From Devosia sp. 66-14 (GTDB lineage Bacteria; Pseudomonadota; Alphaproteobacteria; Rhizobiales; Devosiaceae), in the NCBI GenBank assembly GCA_001899085.1, contig MKVB01000003.1, positions 93,178 to 157,177 on the forward strand: 64,000 nucleotides of DNA, given 5' to 3'. The translations under genes were made by a program, and so were the position numbers. Positions 25,978-33,826 of the stretch are shown here, one piece after another; within the stretch, counting starts at the first letter, position 1; the number at the start of each line of letters is the position of its first letter. The notes beneath the pieces were generated by a model. The model was given only the letters and a program-made list of their open reading frames with translations, was not told the origin of the DNA and made no database searches.

Positions 25978-27579
25978 ATGGCGATAGTCAACACGCAGTC
26001 CGAGGCGAACAGCTTTGTGCAGGTCTCGCCGCTGCTGGCCTCGGTTCGCGACATTTCGAGCGGCATGACGGCAGACCAGCGCCTGCTGGTGGTCCGGCAG
26101 CTGGCGACGCTGCTCGAGGACTACTACGTCCACCTGCCGCTCAAGCGCAGCTCGCTCGGCATCGACCCGGTGCAGGAAGCCAGCCTGCTGGTCGACGAAG
26201 TGCGCTTCATCCAGTCGGATGGCGATTTCTTCCGCCGTATTTTCGGCATCCTGAAGCGGTTGCGCGACCGGCACACGGCGCTGCGACTGCCCAGCCCCTG
26301 GCGCGACATGGTGGCCTACCTGCCGTTTGCTGCCGAGAGTTATTACGAAGCCGGCCGTCGCCGGCTCGTGGTCAGCAAGCTGATGGCCGATGTCGGTGAG
26401 CCGAGTTTCAGCGTCGGGGTCGAAATCACCCATTGGAACGGCATGTCGGTTGGCCGCTTCATCGAGGCCCTGAGCTGGGAAAGCGAAGGCGCCAATCCGT
26501 TCGCGCGCATTGCCACGACGATGCGATCGCTGACCGTCCGGCCGCTGGGCTACATGCTTCCGCCCACCGAAGACTGGGTAACCCTCACCTACCTGACGCC
26601 CGACGGCATCTACCACAGCGCCACCATCCCCTGGCGGGTCTACATGCCGCCGGGCAACAGCTCCGCCGCCAGCGCCAATGTCACTTCATCGGGCGGCATG
26701 GCGATGTTCCAGGGCGTCGACCGCAACACGCTGATCATCAACAACACCTGGTACGACCTGTTCTCGCGGCGCGGCGGCACCGGGCAGACCTCGACCATCA
26801 CCGACAGCGTCCGGTTCCAGACGGTCAAGAACGATGCCGGCGAGTTCGGCTATATCCGCATCTTCTCGTTCGATGTTCCCGACCCCGCCGCATTCGTCGC
26901 CGATTTCGCGAGGGTGCTGGGTCAGTTGCCGCAGCGGGGCCTGATCATCGACATCCGCTCCAACCCCGGCGGCACCATCCCGGCCGGCGAAGGCCTGTTC
27001 GCTCTGTTCACCAAGGGCAAGACCACGCCCCAGCCGGTGAGCTTCCGCAACACTCCGGCGGTGCGTCCACTCGGCGATCTGCCGATGTTTCTCAAATGGA
27101 AGCGCTCGCTCGATATGCAGCTGGAGACCGGCGAAATCTTCACCCAAGGCTTTCCGCTTACCGACCCTGGCGATCCGGCGCTGAACGGCATCTATCCCGG
27201 CAAGGTGGTGCTGATCATCGATGCCCTGTGCTACAGCACCACCGATTTCTTCGTCGCCGGCATGCAGGACAATGGCCTTGCCTATGTCATCGGCGTCGAT
27301 CCGGTGACCGGCGCAGGCGGCGCCAATGTCTGGAGCCAGCGTCTGCTGCGCCAGTTCGTCGCCGAGTCCGGTGGCACCGAGGTGACCGAACTGCCGTCCA
27401 ATATCGACATCGAGATCGCCATGCGCCGCTCGATGCGCGTCGGCCCCAATGACGGGCTGCCGCTGGAAGGCCTGGGGGTCTTCGCCGATCGCATCTACCA
27501 GCCGACGCGCCGCGACGTGCTCGGCGAGAATGAGGATTTGATTGACCTCGCCTGTCGGGTGCTTTCAGGTCAGGCATGA
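25978..27579 (+). CDS. S41 family peptidase in the TOMM cluster
   Basis: The 533-residue protein belongs to the C-terminal processing/tail-specific peptidases. Visible motifs are a PDZ-like stretch (VGVEITHWNGMSVGRFIEAL), LIIDIRSNPGGTIPAGEG (the family NPGG turn) and VVLIIDALCYSTTDFFVAGM with the likely nucleophilic serine in CYSTTD. There is no signal peptide, unlike periplasmic CtpA, so it should act in the cytoplasm together with the modifying enzymes. Inferred role: leader removal or cutting between modules of the precursor. It starts 15 bp after the SagB stop behind GAGGAAG, and its own stop overlaps the next start. Confidence 0.88.
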   Translation: MAIVNTQSEANSFVQVSPLLASVRDISSGMTADQRLLVVRQLATLLEDYYVHLPLKRSSLGIDPVQEASLLVDEVRFIQSDGDFFRRIFGILKRLRDRHTALRLPSPWRDMVAYLPFAAESYYEAGRRRLVVSKLMADVGEPSFSVGVEITHWNGMSVGRFIEALSWESEGANPFARIATTMRSLTVRPLGYMLPPTEDWVTLTYLTPDGIYHSATIPWRVYMPPGNSSAASANVTSSGGMAMFQGVDRNTLIINNTWYDLFSRRGGTGQTSTITDSVRFQTVKNDAGEFGYIRIFSFDVPDPAAFVADFARVLGQLPQRGLIIDIRSNPGGTIPAGEGLFALFTKGKTTPQPVSFRNTPAVRPLGDLPMFLKWKRSLDMQLETGEIFTQGFPLTDPGDPALNGIYPGKVVLIIDALCYSTTDFFVAGMQDNGLAYVIGVDPVTGAGGANVWSQRLLRQFVAESGGTEVTELPSNIDIEIAMRRSMRVGPNDGLPLEGLGVFADRIYQPTRRDVLGENEDLIDLACRVLSGQA

Positions 27580-28211
27580 TCGAACTTCACATCCTCGATG
27601 CGGCGCGACGGCTACGGCCGTATCGGCGCAGCCTGAAGCGCGGCTTCAGGGTGGCGCGGGCTCGCGTTCCGCGTTTGCTGCCTGTCGGAGATGTGGACGT
27701 GGTCATGCAGGAGCTTCCCGCTCTCACCATCGCCGAGACCGGGGTTGGCGGCTACTCGCCTGCCGCCGACATTCTCTACATCTACTGCAACCCCGCACAT
27801 CCCCAGTTTGGCAGCAGCCTCGACCGCGAGCTGGTGCCGATGATTGCCCATGAAATGCTGCACTGCGTGCGGTGGCGAGGCCCAGGTTATGGGGCGACGC
27901 TGGGTGAGGCGCTGGTTTCCGAGGGTCTTGCGATGCACGTCGAAGGCCTGTTTCGGGGCCATGCGCCGTTCTATGGCACGACGGTCGATGACGCCGGACT
28001 TGCCAAGATGCTCGAGCGGGCGCGGCCGCTGTTCGACAGCACCGACTATGGCCACGCTGCGTGGTTCATCGGATCGGAAGAGCGCGACATCCCCCGCTAT
28101 GGCGGCTACGCGCTCGGCTATCGCATCGTGGCGAACGGTCTGCGCCGACTTGGTCTGCATGTGGCTGCCGCCTGGGACCGACCGGCCAGGGACTTCCTGT
28201 CGGGCGTCTAG
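27576..28211 (+). CDS. putative zinc metallopeptidase, DUF2268-like
   Basis: The 211-residue protein carries the zincin motif H-E-x-x-H in MIAHEMLHCVRWRGPGYG (about residues 90-94) and a downstream EALVSEGLAMHVEG, whose glutamate is the probable third zinc ligand. This pattern fits the YjaZ/DUF2268 group of predicted zinc proteases. No signal peptide. The ATG overlaps the S41 stop (ATGA), so the gene belongs to the TOMM operon. A second protease in the same operon suggests that the precursor is cut more than once, or that this enzyme degrades leader fragments. Confidence 0.8.
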   Translation: MIELHILDAARRLRPYRRSLKRGFRVARARVPRLLPVGDVDVVMQELPALTIAETGVGGYSPAADILYIYCNPAHPQFGSSLDRELVPMIAHEMLHCVRWRGPGYGATLGEALVSEGLAMHVEGLFRGHAPFYGTTVDDAGLAKMLERARPLFDSTDYGHAAWFIGSEERDIPRYGGYALGYRIVANGLRRLGLHVAAAWDRPARDFLSGV

Positions 28212-28233
28212 GCAACCCCCCGGCCCACCCGGG

Positions 28234-28282
28234 TTGCCATACCTATTGCCGCCAGATATACGTTACCTAGCAACGCTAGGTA
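28234..28282 (+). promoter_or_regulatory. PadR promoter and palindromic operator
   Basis: TTGCCA (28234-28239), a 17-bp spacer and TATACG (28257-28262) form a promoter. Immediately downstream is a perfect 8-bp inverted repeat, TACCTAGC (28264-28271) and GCTAGGTA (28275-28282), with an AAC centre. It covers the expected transcription start, 7 bp before the PadR ATG, so it is probably the PadR autoregulatory operator. Confidence 0.65.
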
Positions 28283-28289
28283 TTGATCC

Positions 28290-28631
28290 ATGGTGAGTTC
28301 GAAGAACCCGGCTTTTCTCAACGGCGTGCCCGAGCTGCTGATCCTGCAGTGCCTCAAGGGCCGGCGGATGTATGGCTACGAGCTGGTGCAGGCGATCCGC
28401 GACGCAACCGGCGAGCATGTCGTGCTGGCCGAAGGCGTGGTCTATCCGGTGCTGCATATGCTGGAACGCGAGGGGGCGCTGTCGGCCGAACGCCGGACGG
28501 TGAACGGGCGCAGCCGCATCTATTACGCGCTGACCGACCGCGGCACGGCGCGTCTCGCCGATCTCGCCGATACCTGGCGGCGCCTGACAGCCGCCATTGG
28601 CGGCGTATTGGGGGAGCCCGGCCATGCGTGA
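28290..28631 (+). CDS. PadR family transcriptional regulator
   Basis: The 113-residue protein has the PadR winged helix: LNGVPELLILQCLKGRRMYG, YELVQAIRDATG, and VVYPVLHMLEREGALSAER, followed by RSRIYYALTDRGTARLADL. It is the first gene of a three-gene unit with a HAAS-domain membrane protein (8-bp overlap) and an alpha/beta hydrolase. PadR with HAAS-domain partners is a frequent pairing, in which the regulator senses a compound or envelope state. It begins 78 bp after the TOMM cluster; a functional link is possible but not shown. Confidence 0.92.
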   Translation: MVSSKNPAFLNGVPELLILQCLKGRRMYGYELVQAIRDATGEHVVLAEGVVYPVLHMLEREGALSAERRTVNGRSRIYYALTDRGTARLADLADTWRRLTAAIGGVLGEPGHA

Positions 28632-29244
28632 CCCGATCGCCGGCCTCAGCGAACGGCTGCTGCGTGGCGGTATTTCGCCAGCACGCGTCGCCCGGTATGC
28701 CGCCGAGCTCGACGAGCATCTCGAAGACCTGACGGCGGAACTGGCCGCCGCCGGGCTGCCGCCCGAACAGGCCCGCGCCGCGGCGCGCCAGCGCCTGGGC
28801 GATCCGGACCTGCTGGCCGCTTCGATGCTGGCGCAGCCGGGGCTGCGTTCGCTGCCCAGCCGGCTACCGGCTTTCGCCTGGCTGGCGCTGCCGCTGGTCG
28901 CCGAACTCGCTGTCGTCGCCGGGCTGGCCGCCCTGGTGGTTGCCGCAGCCCGGCACGGCTTCGGGACCCCCGCGACCGCCATCGTCGATCCGCTGCTGCT
29001 GGTGGCGCCGCTGGGTATTGCCTGGAGCATCGGGAGGAGTGCGCTGCGGCGTCGGGCGGGAGCCGGCTGGCCGTTGGCCGGCATGCTCGCCACGCTCATT
29101 GCCGCCGCAGCGCTCGAACTGAGCATTGGCGCCGATGCCGTTGCCGTCAGCCTCCGAAGTCCGACGCCCGATGTCCTGGCCGTTTATGCGCTTCTCACCA
29201 TCGCGCCGTTCCTGCTGCTACACCGCCACCTCAGAGCCCACTGA
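28624..29244 (+). CDS. HAAS-domain membrane protein
   Basis: The 206-residue product has an N-terminal helical domain (ISPARVARYAAELDEHLEDL, then PPEQARAAARQRLGDPDLLA) matching the HAAS signalling domain found next to PadR regulators, followed by four hydrophobic segments (FAWLALPLVAELAVVAGLAA, PLLLVAPLGIAWSIG, LAGMLATLIAAAALEL, LAVYALLTIAPFLLL). It probably relays a membrane signal or acts as an anti-regulator for PadR. It overlaps padR by 8 bp, and its stop overlaps the next start by one base (TGATG). Confidence 0.8.
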   Translation: MRDPIAGLSERLLRGGISPARVARYAAELDEHLEDLTAELAAAGLPPEQARAAARQRLGDPDLLAASMLAQPGLRSLPSRLPAFAWLALPLVAELAVVAGLAALVVAAARHGFGTPATAIVDPLLLVAPLGIAWSIGRSALRRRAGAGWPLAGMLATLIAAAALELSIGADAVAVSLRSPTPDVLAVYALLTIAPFLLLHRHLRAH

Positions 29245-30143
29245 TGCGCCTCCTCATCGCTGTCACCCTTGCGGCGCTTGCCGCCACCCCGGCGCTCGCC
29301 CGGACCGAGCATCGCCAGTTGCCCCGCACCGACGGCAGCACCATCGCCTACTCGGTCGATACTCCGTCGGGCCCGATCGATGGCGTGCTGGTCCTCGCCC
29401 AGGGCTCGGGCTGCCAGCCGACCGCTGGCAATGCCAACCTCAACGCCGTGCGGCAGGCGTTTCCGCACCACCTGGCGGTGATGGTCGAGAAGTACGGCAT
29501 TGCGTCCGATGCGGCGATCGCCGACGGCTTCACCGACTGCCCGCCCGCCTTCCACGCCGGCCACACGGTGAAGCAGCGGGTTGCCGATTATGTCGCGGTG
29601 CTGGCCGACCTGAGATCGGCGGGGGATATCCCGCTGGTGCTGTTCGGCGGCTCGGAGGGTGGACTTGCGGTCGCCATGCTGGCCGAGGAGACCCGGCCGG
29701 CCGCGACGATCCTGCTGTCCTCGGCCACCGGTATTCCATTCGCCGAGATGGTGCTGAGCACCGTGCCGGCCGAAGGCCACGCGACGGTCGAGGCAGGCTT
29801 TGCGGCAGCCCGCGCCGACCCGCAGGGCACCGCGCTGTTCGCCGGCTCGTCACATCGCTTCTGGGCCGATATCCTCGATCGGATCCCGGCCGACTACATG
29901 CTGAACAGCGGCTCGCCCTTCCTCATCATCCAGGGCGGCCTCGACACGTCCTCGCCGGTGGCGGCGGCCCGCGCCACGGCCGACCGTTTCGCGGCGGCCG
30001 GCAAATGCAACCTGACCTACTGGGAGTTTCCGGCCCTCGATCACGGCATGCGCAGCCCGGATGGAACCTCGCACCTCGACGACATCGCGACAGCAATCGC
30101 CGGGTGGGTTGCCGGCATCGGTACCGCCGCCGCCAAGTGCTGA
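29244..30143 (+). CDS. exported alpha/beta hydrolase
   Basis: The 299-residue protein has a signal peptide (MRLLIAVTLAALAATPALA) and an alpha/beta hydrolase core: the nucleophile elbow LFGGSEGGLAVA (G-x-S-x-G), an acid likely in LIIQGGLDTSSPV, and the catalytic histidine in FPALDHGMRSP. Two cysteine-containing stretches (GSGCQPT, FTDCPPAF) could be disulfide-bonded in the periplasm. It is translationally coupled to the HAAS protein. Substrate unknown: an esterase or peptidase, possibly acting on a compound sensed by PadR. Confidence 0.82.
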   Translation: MRLLIAVTLAALAATPALARTEHRQLPRTDGSTIAYSVDTPSGPIDGVLVLAQGSGCQPTAGNANLNAVRQAFPHHLAVMVEKYGIASDAAIADGFTDCPPAFHAGHTVKQRVADYVAVLADLRSAGDIPLVLFGGSEGGLAVAMLAEETRPAATILLSSATGIPFAEMVLSTVPAEGHATVEAGFAAARADPQGTALFAGSSHRFWADILDRIPADYMLNSGSPFLIIQGGLDTSSPVAAARATADRFAAAGKCNLTYWEFPALDHGMRSPDGTSHLDDIATAIAGWVAGIGTAAAKC

Positions 30144-30178
30144 GCTCTGGTCCGCGGAACGGCCAGCTATGCGGGGCG

Positions 30179-30712
30179 CTACTCCCTGCGGAATTCGTGG
30201 CTGAGCACGCCCATGATCAGGTCGTCGTGCCAGGTGCCGTCGAGGAACGCCGTCTCGCGCTCACGGCCTTCGCGCACGAAGCCGCACTTCTCGTAGCAGC
30301 GGATGGCCCTGACATTGTCGGCGAGGACGCGCGCCGAGACGCGGTGCAGACCAAGCTCGTCGAAGCCATAGGCGAGCACCCGGCGGACCGCCTCGGTGCC
30401 AAGACCGCGGCCCTGATCTTGCTGCCGCAGCAGGCCGATGGCGAGCGAGGCACGCTTCTCGGCCAGGTCGACCCGATCGAGCCGGATGGTGCCGAGCAGC
30501 GAGCCGCCCTCGATGATCCAGGCATGGGGATGCGCCAGCAGCCCGCGGGCCCAGCGCTCGGCATCCTCGCGGCCAAAGGCCGCCCCATCCGGCTGGACGC
30601 CATAGAGCCGAAGGTTCTCGTCGGGTTCGGCGCCGATGGCGAGGCGCCGCTCCACGTCGGCGGCAGTCGCCGGCCGCATGGTCAGGTTCCGAGACTGAAG
30701 GACAGGCGGCAT
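30179..30712 (-). CDS. GNAT family N-acetyltransferase, RimJ-like
   Basis: The 177-residue enzyme has the GNAT fold: NLTMRPATAADVERRLAIG at the start, the acetyl-CoA pyrophosphate loop LLRQQDQGRGLGTEAVRRVL (Q-G-x-G-x-G/A type), and the family end LADNVRAIRCYEKCGFVREG. The RimJ/RimL-like order suggests acetylation of a protein N-terminus or a small amine. It is a single gene converging on the PadR unit. A start 11 codons further in is possible. Confidence 0.88.
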   Translation of the reverse strand: MPPVLQSRNLTMRPATAADVERRLAIGAEPDENLRLYGVQPDGAAFGREDAERWARGLLAHPHAWIIEGGSLLGTIRLDRVDLAEKRASLAIGLLRQQDQGRGLGTEAVRRVLAYGFDELGLHRVSARVLADNVRAIRCYEKCGFVREGRERETAFLDGTWHDDLIMGVLSHEFRRE

Positions 30713-30755
30713 TGGGTTTCCCCCGGGGGGAGTTGGCCACCGCCTTCTAGCCGTT

Positions 30756-31871
30756 CTACGAGATGCGCCGATAGCCGCCGCGCACGCCGCCGGGGCTCAG
30801 CACCAACTGCCACAAGTGGATGTTGCGGGCGCGGAACATGGCGGCGAACACCTGCAGGTAGAACCGCCACATGCGCCAGAAGCGATCGCCATACTTGTCG
30901 CGCAGCGTGGGCCAGGCGGCGTCGAAATTGGCCCACCAGGCCATCAGCGTCCTGTCGTAGTCGGCGCCGAAATTGTGCCAGTCCTCCATCACGAACAGCC
31001 GCTCGCTGGCGGTGGCGATCTGCCTGATCGAGGGCAGCATGCCGTTGGGGAAGATGTATTTCTCGGTCCACGGGTCGCCGTGGGTGGAGGAGAAATTGTT
31101 GCCGATGGTGTGGAGCAGGAACAACCCGTCGGGCGTGAGCAGGGAGCGGACCTTCCTCAGATAGGCCTCGTAGTTCTTGTAGCCGACATGCTCGAACATG
31201 CCGATCGAGATCACCCGGTCGAACTGGCCGTCGAGCGCCATGTAGTCCATCAGCCGCGTCTCGATCGGCAGGTTGCCTTTGGTCGCCTCGGCGAAGGCCG
31301 CCTGTTCCCTCGAGATGGTGATGCCCACCCCCTCGACGCCATAGCGCTCGGCGGCGAATTTCAGGAACCCGCCCCAGCCCGAGCCGATATCGAGGATCTT
31401 CATCCCCGGCTGGAGCCCGACTTTCCTGCAGATCAGGTCGAGCTTGGCTTCCTGCGCGGCGTCGAGCGTCGTCGCCTCGGCCCAGTAGCCGCACGAGTAG
31501 ATCATCCGCTTGTCGAGCATGGCGGCATAGAGATCATTGCCGATGTCGTAGTGCCGCTCGCCCACCTCGGTGACGCGGGTGCGTTGCAGGTTGAGCAGCT
31601 TGCCGCGCACGAAACTCAGCGCCAGCCCGATATCTGGCTTCAGATGCGCGTAGATGTCGTATTCCAGCAGCCTGTAGATGAACTGGTCGAGCGCCTCGGT
31701 GTCGAACCAGCCGTCCATATAGGCTTCGCCGAAACCGAGCGTCCCGTGGCTGAGGGCACGGCCCCACAGGCGGTCGTCGTGCACGGTGACATCGAAGGGC
31801 CGGCTGCCGCCCAGTTCGATGCCTGCGTCTTTGAGGATGGATGTAAAATAGGACTTTGGCCCGGCGCTCAT
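30756..31871 (-). CDS. cyclopropane-fatty-acyl-phospholipid synthase family methyltransferase
   Basis: The 371-residue SAM-dependent enzyme transfers a methylene group to a membrane lipid double bond. Signatures are VTEVGERHYDIGNDLYAAML, MIYSCGYWAEA, the SAM site MKILDIGSGWGGFLKFAAER and FDRVISIGMFEHVGYKNYEA. The N-terminal domain (FDVTVHDDRLWGRALSHGTL, GEAYMDGWFD) is typical of this family. The modest length excludes the long E. coli-type tail. It is a single gene next to an unrelated phosphotriesterase. Confidence 0.92.
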   Translation of the reverse strand: MSAGPKSYFTSILKDAGIELGGSRPFDVTVHDDRLWGRALSHGTLGFGEAYMDGWFDTEALDQFIYRLLEYDIYAHLKPDIGLALSFVRGKLLNLQRTRVTEVGERHYDIGNDLYAAMLDKRMIYSCGYWAEATTLDAAQEAKLDLICRKVGLQPGMKILDIGSGWGGFLKFAAERYGVEGVGITISREQAAFAEATKGNLPIETRLMDYMALDGQFDRVISIGMFEHVGYKNYEAYLRKVRSLLTPDGLFLLHTIGNNFSSTHGDPWTEKYIFPNGMLPSIRQIATASERLFVMEDWHNFGADYDRTLMAWWANFDAAWPTLRDKYGDRFWRMWRFYLQVFAAMFRARNIHLWQLVLSPGGVRGGYRRIS

Positions 31872-31973
31872 CGCGGAACCTCGATAGGTATGATCCTAAC
31901 GAAATTCTAGCGCTGCCCGGCGCGCCGGACAAGACCCGGCAACGCTATGCTGGCATTCACAAAATCCCGCTTC

Positions 31974-32888
31974 TCAGCGGGCATACGCCTCGAATGGGTT
32001 GCTGACCGTGAGTTGCCGGATCACTGCCTCATCGACGCCCCTGGTGCGCAGCAGCGGCAGCATGACATCGCTCAGATGCGTATAGGGCGTCGGGACGCCG
32101 CCACCGGGGATGGCCGGATCGTACCAGCCGCGATCATGGCTCAGCAGCAGTTGCGAGCCGAGATCGGCGTCGAGCGCCCGGAGGATGAGTTCGCTCACCG
32201 CCGCGTCCGGGGCGCGACCGACATGGTCGTACTCGATCCAGGCGCCGCGCTGCGCCACGGCGATGTTGAGGCCGAAATCCTTCTCCTCCTGGGTATGGAT
32301 CGAAATGAAGCGGTCGGCGCGATAGCCCTCGGCCTCGATGATGTCGAGCTGGTCCATGACCACCCGGCCCTTGATGGTGTGGCTGCCGATCACCGCGCCG
32401 GTGCGCTGCGCCGCCCGCGCCGCGGCGCGGAGGATTTTGGCCTCGAGCGGCGTGATGCCGTCATCGCCGGCGGAGAGCTTGATCCAGGCCGCCTTCACGC
32501 CGGTATCGCCGACGCCCTCGGCGAGATCGCGGAACATCTGCGCCTCGAGGTCGGCCTCACTCGCCTCGCGGACCCAGTCAGGGATCCACGGCTCGCGGTA
32601 GTTGCCGGTGGGGACAACGATCGGCAGGCCGGTGGCCTGGCTGACGGCGAGGTCGATATCGACGCGGAGGCCGACGCCGCCGGTCGAGCATTCGACCAGC
32701 GCGGTGACGCCGCGCGCCTTGATCGCCTCGATCTGAGGGCGCATGACCCGCACCACCTCGGCCGGATCGGCCTCGGCATAGCCGGGCTGATCGGGGGTAC
32801 GCAGATCGACGAACACATGTTCATGCGGCAGGATCATGCCGAGCTCGTCGGCCCGCTTCGGCCCGAGCGTGGTGTGCAGCAGTTTCAT
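31974..32888 (-). CDS. phosphotriesterase family metal-dependent hydrolase
   Basis: The 304-residue TIM-barrel amidohydrolase has the expected ligands: H-x-H in MILPHEHVFVDLR, a lysine that may be carbamylated in KAAWIKLSAGDDG, histidines in VIGSHTIKGR and FISIHTQEEKD, and the aspartate in LLLSHDRGWYDP. Members act as lactonases, phosphodiesterases or phosphotriesterases, so the name gives the fold rather than the substrate. The ATG at 32888 is chosen because GAGGAG lies 6-7 bp upstream; a longer frame has no such site. Confidence 0.87.
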   Translation of the reverse strand: MKLLHTTLGPKRADELGMILPHEHVFVDLRTPDQPGYAEADPAEVVRVMRPQIEAIKARGVTALVECSTGGVGLRVDIDLAVSQATGLPIVVPTGNYREPWIPDWVREASEADLEAQMFRDLAEGVGDTGVKAAWIKLSAGDDGITPLEAKILRAAARAAQRTGAVIGSHTIKGRVVMDQLDIIEAEGYRADRFISIHTQEEKDFGLNIAVAQRGAWIEYDHVGRAPDAAVSELILRALDADLGSQLLLSHDRGWYDPAIPGGGVPTPYTHLSDVMLPLLRTRGVDEAVIRQLTVSNPFEAYAR

Positions 32889-32940
32889 GGATGTCTCCTC
32901 GGGGCGGAGCATTCCCGAGTTCGGCGCCGAAGGCAAACCG

Positions 32941-33162
32941 TTACGGCGCCTCGGCATCGCCGGGTACGAACTTCAGCAGGTCGCCCGGCTCGCATTTGAG
33001 ATAGATGCAGATCGCTTCCAGCGTATCGAAGCGCATGCCCTTCACCTTGCCCTGGCGCAGCAGCGACAGGTTGGCTTCGGTGATGCCGACGAATTCCGCC
33101 AGATCCTTGGATTTGACGCCGCGTTCGGCCAGCAGCACGGCGAGGTTGACCTTGATCGGCAT
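32941..33162 (-). CDS. small XRE-type regulator (YozG-like)
   Basis: The 73-residue protein is a bare helix-turn-helix of the Cro/C1 type: MPIKVNLAVLLAERGVKSKD, then LAEFVGITEANLSLLRQGKV and a C-terminal RFDTLEAICIYLKCEPGDLL. This is the usual partner of DUF2975 membrane proteins, and here its ATG overlaps the DUF2975 stop by one base (TGATG). It probably represses the pair through the inverted repeat at 33749-33766. The long open frame that extends upstream is only read-through of the DUF2975 region in another frame. Confidence 0.9.
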   Translation of the reverse strand: MPIKVNLAVLLAERGVKSKDLAEFVGITEANLSLLRQGKVKGMRFDTLEAICIYLKCEPGDLLKFVPGDAEAP

Positions 33163-33716
33163 CAGATGAACTGCGCATTTTCTTCGGCGATGGCGGCGGC
33201 TTCGGTCAGCGCCCAGCCGACCAGCGTCAGCACGGCACCGACGATCAGCATCAGCAGCATGTCCGAACTCACCGAGATGGCCAGCTGCTTCTGCCCGGCA
33301 GGGGCGTTCCAGCTCAGCACCACGCTCACCAGCGCGCCCGAGATCAGCTTGAGCAGCGTGCAGGCGAACACCCCGATGGCGAAATCGCGCATGCCGGTGG
33401 CGGCGACGAGCCCGAATGCCCGACCCTGCCGGAAGGCCTCGAGTGCCGAGGCCAGCCGCAGCAGCCCCCAGCTGAGCGGCAAGACCGGCAGCACGGCCAG
33501 CAAGGTGGCGAGCAGGCGCTGGCCCAGCCCGAACTCGGCCAGCCACGCCGCCGGCACCGGCGCGGCTGCGGCCAGCGTCGCCGCCGGCGCAAACCCCCAG
33601 TAGGTCAGACCGGCCAATGGCAGCGCCACGGCGATGACCAGGGCGGCCACTCGCGTCACCTGGCTCAGCGTCGCTATCCGCTGGCGGCGGGTGGCGTCGG
33701 AAACGGCTGTGGTCAT
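33162..33716 (-). CDS. DUF2975 membrane protein
   Basis: The 184-residue protein has four hydrophobic segments (VTRVAALVIAVALPLAGLTY, LLATLLAVLPVLPLSWGLLR, FAIGVFACTLLKLISGALV, MLLMLIVGAVLTLVGWALTE) and the internal motif LEAFRQGRAFG typical of DUF2975. It is translationally coupled to the small XRE regulator. Such pairs may be a membrane sensor and its DNA-binding partner; the signal is unknown. Confidence 0.88.
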   Translation of the reverse strand: MTTAVSDATRRQRIATLSQVTRVAALVIAVALPLAGLTYWGFAPAATLAAAAPVPAAWLAEFGLGQRLLATLLAVLPVLPLSWGLLRLASALEAFRQGRAFGLVAATGMRDFAIGVFACTLLKLISGALVSVVLSWNAPAGQKQLAISVSSDMLLMLIVGAVLTLVGWALTEAAAIAEENAQFI

Positions 33717-33748
33717 CTCGGGCTCCTTTGCATCAGTATGTCATTTAT

Positions 33749-33766
33749 ACGATAACAAATTATCGT
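33749..33766. promoter_or_regulatory. operator-like inverted repeat between DUF2975/XRE and the small exported protein
   Basis: ACGATAA (33749-33755) and TTATCGT (33760-33766) form a perfect 7-bp inverted repeat with a CAAA centre, inside a notably A/T-rich 110-bp gap. It lies 33 bp upstream of the DUF2975 start. A binding site for the XRE protein of that operon is the most likely use. Confidence 0.55.
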
Positions 33767-33826
33767 TGCACAATAAGAAATCGCTGTGTAACAAGCTCGC
33801 CGTTCGCTTTTCAACAGGAGCTTTCC

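Noticed and set aside
28290-30143. PadR/HAAS/hydrolase genes as part of the TOMM operon
   Set aside because: They have their own promoter and operator after a 78-bp gap; a link is listed as a hypothesis only.
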